Assembly (NCBI GenBank): GCA_934678915.1 | Contig: CAKUSF010000124.1 | Location: forward strand, 1 to 6,047 | Origin: an uncultured Bacteroidales bacterium | GTDB taxonomy: Bacteria; Bacteroidota; Bacteroidia; Bacteroidales; UBA932 | Direction: 5' to 3' | Length of the DNA stretch: 6,047 nucleotides | Shown here: positions 1 to 5,900 of the stretch, piece by piece | How positions within the stretch are numbered: the first letter of the stretch is position 1 | Layout: every line of letters starts with the position of its first letter | Notes under the pieces: model-generated | Told to the model about the DNA's origin: nothing | The model's input: the letters and a program-made list of their open reading frames with translations, nothing else | Database searches by the model: none | Program-made: the position numbers and the translations under genes

Positions 1-142
1 ATGCAAGGATGCCGACCGCGCTTATGTCGAGTATGTCCTTCAAGATTACACCAAGCCGATGGGTGTCGCCACCTACACGTCAAGTCAAGAACGGCTGAAA
101 GAACTTCTTCCGGACGAAGAGGAGATGAAGAAACTCTTGTGA
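1..142 (+). CDS. DUF1016/YhcG-like PD-(D/E)XK nuclease, C-terminal fragment (5' end outside window)
   Basis: This is the last 46 codons of an open frame that enters the window at base 2 and stops at TGA 140-142. The readable peptide contains AYVEYVLQDYTKPMGVATY, then a charged tail ending EEEMKKLL. A YVL-D-x-x-KPMGVATY motif close to the C-terminus, followed by a short acidic and basic helix, is what I know from the end of DUF1016 (YhcG-type) PDDEXK nuclease-domain proteins, usually about 330-380 residues long. These are putative DNases of the PD-(D/E)XK superfamily, found alone or beside restriction-modification and mobile genes. The catalytic core lies upstream of the window, so activity and intactness cannot be judged. 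No clear terminator follows the stop. The neighbouring operon is on the opposite strand and convergent, so the two are separate transcription units. The family call rests on motif memory only. Confidence 0.72.
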   Translation, partial: CKDADRAYVEYVLQDYTKPMGVATYTSSQERLKELLPDEEEMKKLL

Positions 143-346
143 AAGCAAAAGAAGTGAGTTGATTTCTGAAGGTTCTGGTGGCCGGTCGATAACCATGAAA
201 TAACTGGCAATCAGCAGGGGCAATAATATTACCGAGCGACTCTAAGTATGAATATCCAGGCGAAGCACGTGCACAGGCGACGGGGCTGAAACGAGTGGCT
301 GTGTTTTGTGTGGCGGGCAGTAATCCAGAAAGTCTTGGAAATCAGT

Positions 347-362
347 GGGTGGTGTGTCACCC
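347..362. repeat. Small GC-rich hairpin
   Basis: GGGTG (347-351) pairs with CACCC (358-362) across a 6-nt loop. No T-run follows on either strand, so it is not a convincing terminator. It lies 5 bp before the longer inverted repeat at 368-430 and may belong to the same folded element. Confidence 0.35.
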
Positions 363-367
363 GTTCA

Positions 368-430
368 TTAGTAATGAGTTACAAATCGTTGCCGGGGCGA
401 TCGGGAGGGCAGCGTTTCATAACTCACTAA
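368..430. repeat. Imperfect long inverted repeat (63 nt, about 20 bp stem)
   Basis: The arms 376-393 and 408-425 pair at 15 of 18 positions (14 Watson-Crick, one G-U) around a 14-nt loop (394-407) that contains the palindrome CGATCG. After a 3-nt bulge (AAT, 373-375) the stem continues for five more pairs, TTAGT (368-372) with ACTAA (426-430). No T-run follows on either strand, so this is not a standard intrinsic terminator. It could be a folded RNA segment, a repetitive extragenic palindrome-like unit, or the end of a small non-autonomous element. It does not fit an integron attC site, because the outer bases have the GTT and AAC ends in the wrong order. Confidence 0.55.
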
Positions 431-527
431 GTGTATGAATATTACCAAACACGGGAGATGCTGGTATCGGGGCGCAAGAACTGTAAGCATCCAAGATCAT
501 GCTTTTCAAACCACGGACACGGAGATG

Positions 528-551
528 TGCTTCTGACAGCTGTCAGAGGCA
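528..551. repeat. 24-bp palindrome with a perfect 16-bp core
   Basis: The core TCTGACAGCTGTCAGA (532-547) is its own reverse complement. Pairing continues outward through one T-G wobble to TGC (528-530) and GCA (549-551), giving 12 symmetrical pairs with no spacer. A spacer-free palindrome of this length suits a dimeric DNA-binding protein site or a cruciform better than an RNA stem, because an RNA hairpin would have to open its centre as a loop. No gene start lies next to it, so its target is unknown. Confidence 0.55.
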
Positions 552-596
552 GATCGTTGTGGTCGACCCCCTTGTTGAGGAGTAGGGTCAGACACA

Positions 597-630
597 CGGA
601 TCGGCCTCTCAACGCACCTCAAGGCATCCG
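597..630. repeat. Bulged stem-loop in spacer
   Basis: Read on the minus strand, CGGAT-GCCT pairs with AGGC-(CG)-ATCCG: nine base pairs with a 2-nt bulge on the 3' side and a 16-nt loop. Outside it, CACGG and CCGTG plus CAG and CTG offer competing or extending pairs. It is the most RNA-like fold in the spacer and lies about 75-110 nt downstream of the candidate minus-strand promoter. Confidence 0.4.
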
Positions 631-709
631 CCCGTGCCTGTGGGTTGCAAACAGCCGGTCTCAAGAGGCTCAGCAGCCGGTGAACAAGAATATGAATTTG
701 ATTTTTTGG

Positions 710-717
710 CAAAGGTA
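710..717 (-). promoter_or_regulatory. TAnnTTTG-type promoter -7 box (candidate)
   Basis: The minus strand reads TACCTTTG here, an exact match to the Bacteroidota primary-sigma -7 consensus TAnnTTTG. The upstream -33 element is weak: a TGTTAGTTG stretch lies at roughly the right distance, but there is no clean TTTG. It points away from the operon terminator and into the repeat-rich spacer, where no protein gene follows, so if real it would drive an untranslated RNA. An 8-mer with four fixed bases after TA is short enough to occur by chance. Confidence 0.35.
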
Positions 718-754
718 TATCACACTAGCATCAACTAACAGTCATGCTTTATCG

Positions 755-837
755 GATGCTCACACTGACATTTCTCTCGTGTCAGTTGCATTACGACTTT
801 GTCAATATGCACTTCTTTGGATGCTTACGATGCTTAC
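755..837. repeat. Iterated GATGCTTAC motif
   Basis: GATGCTTAC occurs twice in tandem (820-828 and 829-837). A one-mismatch copy, GATGCTCAC, lies at 755-763. An exact inverted copy, GTAAGCATC, lies at 483-491, and a 6-base inverted piece, AGCATC, at 728-733. The group resembles a set of repeated binding sites (operator-like or recombinase-arm-like) just beyond the operon terminator. No initiator or integrase gene is visible here, so the role is unknown. Confidence 0.4.
764..786. repeat. 7-bp perfect hairpin
   Basis: ACTGACA (764-770) pairs with TGTCAGT (780-786) around a 9-nt pyrimidine-rich loop. There is no T-run on either side. Its arm shares the word CTGACA with the palindrome at 528-551 (CTGACAGCTGTCAG), so both could be sites for the same factor. 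That link is inference from six or seven bases. Confidence 0.4.
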
Positions 838-865
838 CACACATTCTGCCACACCTATAGAGACT

Positions 866-900
866 CATAAAAGGGCGGCCGTGGTGTACGGTCGCCCTCT
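866..900 (-). terminator. Rho-independent terminator of the receptor-lipoprotein operon
   Basis: A 10-bp stem (872-881 with 889-898, nine Watson-Crick pairs plus one G-T) closes a 7-nt loop. On the minus strand the stem GGGCGACCG/CGGCCGCCC is followed by TTTTATGAG. It begins about 25 nt after the lipoprotein stop codon, the expected place for the end of the operon transcript. The T-run is only four bases long, but the stem is strong and GC-rich. Read from the + strand, the downstream bases are CTTCTGATT, so bidirectional use would be weak. Confidence 0.8.
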
Positions 901-922
901 TCTGATTATCACTTGATGCAAA

Positions 923-2938
923 CTACTTAGTAGCTTTTACTCCGAAGATTACGGCACGTGTCTTTGAACCAGACTTAGTAGTAATCTTAACCTGAATATC
1001 TGCTGGCATTGGAGTACCATCACCAAAAGTGTAGTAGTCATCATCAGTCACGTCAAACTTAAACGGAGGATTTCCTTTAACAGCTGAATTGGCCCGAATA
1101 TCCTGAGTACCAGTGACACCGACTCCCTCCACAGAGAATTCAAGGGTAGTAGCTGCCTTATTCCAAGCAAGAGCATAGAAAGAAACATACTTGGATCCGG
1201 CCGGGACAGTAAATGTAACATCTCCAGCCGCATCACTTGTCCCTATCTTTACAACATTTATGTTTTCCTTTTCGTTAATTGTGGCTTGAGCATCCATAGA
1301 ATTAGCCCCGAGAGTGTACTTCAAATCAATGGAGTAAGGATCAACGCCTGGTTGAGGGTCCTCTGGTTCTACAGAGCCTGACTTGTGAGAGACATAGAAG
1401 CAGCCGTCGGCCTCGATGAGACCCTTGAAACTTGTCTTATAGCATACAATGGTAAGCTCATCACCTTCCTTGATGCCCAAAGGACCGAACTGTCCTTTAG
1501 CACCACCCCAACCGGCTCTTACTCCGAATACATAAACTTCAGTAGTTCCATCCGTCAAGGCAAAGTTACCATACTGTGTCAAATCAAACTTAGTGTTAGC
1601 CTCGGTGCTCTTGGCGACCTTTCCGGAGATTCTATAGTAAGCGGTCTTGTCATCCTTAAGATCTCGGAAATCAGCAAGTGAGATGTCCTGAACCTTGATA
1701 TGATTTTCAATAGTAACATTCTGAAGTTGAGCCGTTCCGTTATGAGAAGTCTTAGGGCCGACAACGGTGACAATGTCACCCTCTTTGATGCCCATGTTCT
1801 TCCACTGCTTTGACTGTCCCTTGTCATCAAGGACGCCATAGATATAAATCTCTCCGGTAGCGTCTTTTATATAAATATTGCCATAATCACTATCCTCATC
1901 CTTAGTGATGTAACCGGTAGTCCTGTACTGTGTGGCGCCATCCTCCGCCGCAAGAAGTTTGTCGATGGTTGTCTCGATGATCGCACCTTTCTGCTCCAGG
2001 CTTGTCTGAGCAGTGTTAGTCTTACCTTCAGAAACTGTATTGAATGTGAGATCTACGGATCTGTCACCATAAGCGTTAGCCGCAACACTGAATGAAACTA
2101 TACTGTTATTGCCGGAAGTCTCAATCGCATTCACGGAAATCCAAGATTTGGCAGCATCTGGAACAACTACTGAAAGGCCGTTACCCTTTACCGTAAGATG
2201 AGCTTTTACATCGGCCCCCTCAAGAGGAAGTGACTCTGAATATAATTTAAATTCATCGCTGCCCGGAATCTTAACAGTTACAGAATCAACCTTGATAAGT
2301 GACTTCTCAATGCTTATGACACTCACATCCACGAGTTCTACGGTTTTATTGTAAGTCGTTCTTGGACCTTCAACGGTAACGACATCACCTATCTCAATGC
2401 CGAGACTGAGGAAGTTCTTCGCATTGCCACCGGCATCGAGCGTTCCATAGACATAAGCCTCTCCTGTACCGTCATCAATGTACATGTTGCCATAGGTAGT
2501 GTTAACGATTTTCGTGACTGTTCCCTTGACACGGTATGACTTACCGTCCTCTCCATTCTCATTGAACTCTTTACAAGAAATGATAGGGAGCTCAACTTTC
2601 TCTGTCATCTGAAGGACATTAATCATCTGAGACTCCTCTTGGCAATTGATGTAAAGTTCTGCCGTAAGTGTCGACGTTGCGGCTCCGGCCTTAAAGGTAA
2701 CCTCCGTCTCTCCATTAAAGCCGGAATCAGGTGTGACCTCCAACCATTCCGGGATATCACCAAAAGACCAAGCATGCCTGGCACGGACCGTAATCGTCTG
2801 GGTACCACCTTCGGCAGGAAGGGCGATGTAAGATGATGACACCCTTAATCCATCAAGATGGGTTTCAATGTCATCTTCGCACCCCACAGCGAATGTCAAA
2901 GCGGCGACAAGAGCGGTGAAAATATATTTAAGTTTCAT
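923..2938 (-). CDS. Outer-membrane lipoprotein with BACON and three OB-fold-like domains
   Basis: This is a complete 671-residue protein starting at ATG 2938 and ending TAG 923-925. Residues 1-19 form a lipoprotein signal (Lys2/Lys4, hydrophobic core, AVGC) with Cys20 as the lipidation site. Glu-Asp-Asp at 21-23 resembles the Bacteroidota surface-export signal, so surface display is inferred. Residues about 32-111 look like a BACON domain (SSSYIALPAEGGTQTITV, then W-F-x-x-x-PEWLEVTP). Residues about 118-211, 323-414 and 417-517 are three related OB-like modules sharing YGN-(M/I/F), a DG/DA-TGE-Y-Y-G strand, a LGI-x-x-GD turn and GP-(R/K)-T. A second BACON-like sandwich (about 226-317) separates modules one and two. 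An acidic, proline-rich linker (522-534) leads to an unrecognised beta-rich C-terminal domain (535-671). It follows the receptor gene by 17 bp. I infer a surface accessory or ligand-capture subunit; the ligand (nucleic acid or glycan) is not established. The OB modules resemble DUF5689-type domains. Confidence 0.85.
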   Translation of the reverse strand: MKLKYIFTALVAALTFAVGCEDDIETHLDGLRVSSSYIALPAEGGTQTITVRARHAWSFGDIPEWLEVTPDSGFNGETEVTFKAGAATSTLTAELYINCQEESQMINVLQMTEKVELPIISCKEFNENGEDGKSYRVKGTVTKIVNTTYGNMYIDDGTGEAYVYGTLDAGGNAKNFLSLGIEIGDVVTVEGPRTTYNKTVELVDVSVISIEKSLIKVDSVTVKIPGSDEFKLYSESLPLEGADVKAHLTVKGNGLSVVVPDAAKSWISVNAIETSGNNSIVSFSVAANAYGDRSVDLTFNTVSEGKTNTAQTSLEQKGAIIETTIDKLLAAEDGATQYRTTGYITKDEDSDYGNIYIKDATGEIYIYGVLDDKGQSKQWKNMGIKEGDIVTVVGPKTSHNGTAQLQNVTIENHIKVQDISLADFRDLKDDKTAYYRISGKVAKSTEANTKFDLTQYGNFALTDGTTEVYVFGVRAGWGGAKGQFGPLGIKEGDELTIVCYKTSFKGLIEADGCFYVSHKSGSVEPEDPQPGVDPYSIDLKYTLGANSMDAQATINEKENINVVKIGTSDAAGDVTFTVPAGSKYVSFYALAWNKAATTLEFSVEGVGVTGTQDIRANSAVKGNPPFKFDVTDDDYYTFGDGTPMPADIQVKITTKSGSKTRAVIFGVKATK

Positions 2939-2955
2939 AGATTCTTATCATTAAA

Positions 2956-5900
2956 TTAGTTGAACATGTATTTGATACCGATGGATGCTGACCAGCACTG
3001 GCCAATATCGTGGTAAGGGACAAAAGTCTCTACACTGCCATTATAAGCCTTAGATGTGGAGAATGTGGCATAGCCATCGGCATCAACACCTTCATATTTG
3101 AGAATTTTCCCCTCATTCAAAGCTGAATTCATATACTTTGACACACCCCATTTAGAGTTGAATATATTGAGGATATTCTTGACATCAAGGCTAAGTTGAA
3201 GGACATTGGTCGTCTTTCCGATATTGACCTTGAAATCATGCTTATAACTGAAGTCCACCTTATGAACCCAAGGGGAATAAACACTGTAGGCCTCGGCGTA
3301 TTTCCCTTGACGCTTGCTCAAATACTTATCCTTGTGAACGTAATCCATGAAGCGGTCACGGTCATCCTCAGACACGAAACGGAATTCGTTCTTTGCAACT
3401 TCCTCATCGGTAGGAACGTAGATGGCATCAACCTTAAAGCCATCCCCATTCATATCATTAGAGAGTGTATAGGCATAATTGTAACCACCCCTCCAAGCCT
3501 CGTATATGAAGCTGAAGTGATTGCCTGACTTATCGTTGTGCGTAACAGAAGCGACTACACGGTCAGGAGTCACATACTGTGAGTTATGAAGCCCAGGATC
3601 ATTAGGCCCATTGACCGTAGCCATATAGTTAAGCACAGAAGACGCATTAGAACCTGGCATACCGGTCAGTTCCTTAGAAGCCGTGTGAGTATAAGCAGCC
3701 ATGAGGCTGAGGCCCTCAACAGGAGTCATGTTGACAGTAATGTTGGCTGAATAACCATAACCCTTGCTGGTATTCTCAAGAACATAAGAATTAGGTATTG
3801 ATGCAGTCTCTCCATCCTTCTCATAAGTATACTTGGAGTTCTGATAAATAGGACGGTTATCTGCTCCGTTGAATCTTGGGAATCCATCCGTGCTCTTTAC
3901 ACTCCAGTCTCTCAGGCAGACGCCATTGATCGTCTTGTTGAAGATGCCTTCAGCTGTAACGGTGAAAGGGAATGAAGTCGGGAATTGATAATCAACGGCA
4001 AGGGATGTTTTCCAAACCTGAGGCATCTTGAATTTAGGATCAACCGCTGCAATCTCCGATGGAATCGTACCATCTTCCGGTTTGATGGTGCTTGGATAAC
4101 CCATAGAGACCAACTTATCCAACAATTCCTTACGATTGAGAATCTTACCCGCGAACTGCGACATATCAGTCTTAGTGCTGCCCTGTGCGCCGTCAACACT
4201 AAGCTTAGCCTGATACTGCACCATTCCCGAGTTTGTTGGCATATTTGTGAAGAACACAAGCGGAAGACGTCCGGAGAACAGGCCAGTACCACCGCGAACC
4301 TTAAGGCTCTTATTGCCTAAAACATCCCACGTAAAACCGACACGGGGTGAAATGGTCAGAGCGGCGGAAGGCCATTTGCCTGTGTCAATATGTTTCCCGT
4401 TGTAGTCAAGATCGTAGATTGCCTGATTGGTTATAAGATCCTGATTGTCAAAGAAAAGGCCATCGAGACGCAAACCATAAGTAAGTTTGAAATTGTCAGT
4501 CACAGACCAGTCATCCTGAGCATAGGCGCCAAACTTATTAAAGCGTACACGTGCGGCAGGATTCGCCTCTCCGTCGTAACCATAAGTCAAACAAACAATC
4601 TGAGGGGCACGCTCATTCAGAAAATCATCCAAACTGGCATAACGATAGTAACCAGTTCCGTTTCTCATATAAGAGTTGTCGGCCATCTGATACTCATAAC
4701 TGAGACCGAACACAGCTTTATGATTACCGTTGTAATAGGTAAGGTCATCCTTCGCTGTAATCACATTATTGTGGACACCGTTATTCCAGGTGAAGAGTTC
4801 GTAGCCAAGGGCCATATAGTTGTCATCACCCTCCGCCAGATCTTCACCATCAGGAGTTTTCTGACCACCATCAAGGATATCGATGAACGGGAAGTCCGAA
4901 GAAGTTGATCCTCGACCGTCATCAAGTTTTGAATATGTAGCAAGGAATTGGTTGGAGAGTTTGTCGCTCAAACGGCTGTTGAGATCAATAGACCAAGAGT
5001 TCACCAAATTGTCAGAAGAATACATTGAATTGGCAAAAGACATTGAATATTCCGACATTCTATCATTAGCGCCTCTGACACCGCCATCCATGGAAGTTCT
5101 GTTAGGAGCCTGCCACCCCCTGTTCAAAGTATGGTTATAGCGCAATGCGAGATGATGCATGTCGTTGATGTTCCAATCAATGCGGGCAAGAATCTTTCTG
5201 TTGCTCTCATCCGCAGGGAAATTAGTATAAGATCCAGTGTCATAACCATATCTTTCCTTTACAAAATCAGACACTTTCTGAAGATCGTCCAATTTAGTAC
5301 GTGAAATATAAGAATTGGCATCACTTTTCCCATCCTCTGAGCCTCTCCAACGGTTAACCACAGTAGGTGTCTTGGAATATTCATAATTCACGAAGAAGAA
5401 CAACTTATTCTTTATGATAGGGCCACCCAAAGTCATACCGTAAATTGTGTTACGGTCTTTATCTCTGGCACCTGCCACAGTCTCTCCATCAACGGCGTCA
5501 CCACGCATATTCTCATTTTTATGATAGATGTATGCGGATCCTTTGAATGTGTTGGTACCGGACTTGGTGATGGCGTTCACACCTCCGCCGATAAAGTTGG
5601 TCTGGCGTATGTCATACGGCGAGATAACCACCTGCATTTCTTCTATGGCATCAATTGAGATAGGGCTGCCACCACCCGGAAGACTAGAAGTCAAGCCGAA
5701 GTTGTTGTTGAAGTTCGCACCGTCGACGGTAAAGTTGGCTGTACGTCCGTCAACCCCGGCGAAGCTCATTCCCTTTCCGCCATATGGGGAAAGTCTGGTC
5801 ACGTCGGTGATGCTTCTGTCCACATTCGGGAGAGCGGTGATCTGGGCGTTGTTGATGTTTGTCGCGGCACCGGTCTTCTCAACGGCGAACTTGGAGTTCG

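Larger units (their letters stand above)
239..446. repeat. Pair of diverged direct repeats (ACTC-TAAGT-ATGAATAT)
   Basis: Positions 239-257 read ACTCTAAGTATGAATATCC, and 422-446 carry the same string with small insertions (ACTC AC TAAGT GT ATGAATAT TACC). The 9-mer AATATTACC also occurs twice, at 225-233 and 438-446, so the second unit looks like a fusion of both words. The copies are about 185 bp apart and bracket the G-rich hairpin region. They could be traces of a duplicated boundary or a repeated binding site. Chance cannot be excluded because the words are AT-rich. Confidence 0.4.
430..705 (-). ncRNA. Candidate structured small RNA (speculative)
   Basis: A Bacteroidota-type -7 box on the minus strand (710-717) would start a transcript near position 705 running toward lower coordinates. 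It would pass through a bulged hairpin (597-630), a 12-bp palindrome (528-551) and a short AAGCAT/ATGCTT hairpin (485-504). No protein frame in this stretch is convincing. The 3' end is undefined because I see no hairpin plus T-run before about 430. A 6S-like or other regulatory RNA is possible, but I cannot match it to a known family by eye. The stated end is arbitrary. Confidence 0.25.
483..828. repeat. Perfect 12-nt inverted repeats bounding a 346-bp segment
   Basis: GTAAGCATCCAA (483-494) and TTGGATGCTTAC (817-828) are exact reverse complements, with 322 bp between them. Such a match is unlikely by chance in a spacer of this size, though not impossible. The inner segment contains the 24-bp palindrome, the bulged hairpin and the promoter-like box. 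The flanking bases (AAGAACT before, GATGCTT after) give no target-site duplication, so a typical IS or MITE is not demonstrated. The alternatives are the closing stem of a roughly 346-nt RNA or two oppositely oriented protein-binding sites. Confidence 0.45.
143..922. other. 780-bp intergenic region, repeat-rich, no supported protein gene
   Basis: This spacer lies between two convergent genes. Open frames cross it on both strands (for example 431-916 + from GTG and 506-712 - from TTG). Their predicted peptides are rich in Arg, Ser, Cys and His, show no recognisable domain or signal, and run through palindromes and, for the + frame, the operon terminator, so I do not call them genes. I looked for the hallmarks of tmRNA, RNase P RNA, SRP RNA and tRNA on both strands and found none. 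The content is structural: hairpins, palindromes, iterated short motifs and a promoter-like box, listed separately. About 260-420 is noticeably G-rich on the + strand, unlike the flanking coding sequence. Confidence 0.75.

Noticed and set aside
283..340. GGGGCTGAA start reminiscent of tmRNA
   Set aside because: Only about eight bases resemble the tmRNA 5' end. There is no T-arm or acceptor-like 3' end downstream and no tag reading frame.
368..430. Integron attC site
   Set aside because: The ends read GAGTTA...TAACTC, with GTT on the left and AAC on the right. An attC needs AAC-type core on the left and GTT-type core on the right. No integrase or cassette array is visible.
485..504. AAGCAT/ATGCTT hairpin followed by TTTC as a + strand terminator
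   Set aside because: The stem is only six AT-rich pairs with a short T-run, and no + strand gene ends nearby. The nuclease gene stops about 340 bp earlier.
506..712. 68-codon open frame on the - strand from TTG
   Set aside because: It begins on top of the candidate promoter box and reads through RNA-like hairpins, with an Arg/Ser/Cys-rich peptide of no known type. It could be reconsidered if homologues with protein-like substitution patterns are found.
431..916. 161-codon open frame on the + strand from GTG
   Set aside because: The peptide has no recognisable domain, signal or plausible composition. It crosses the palindrome, the inverted repeats and the operon terminator, and is better explained as a chance open frame.
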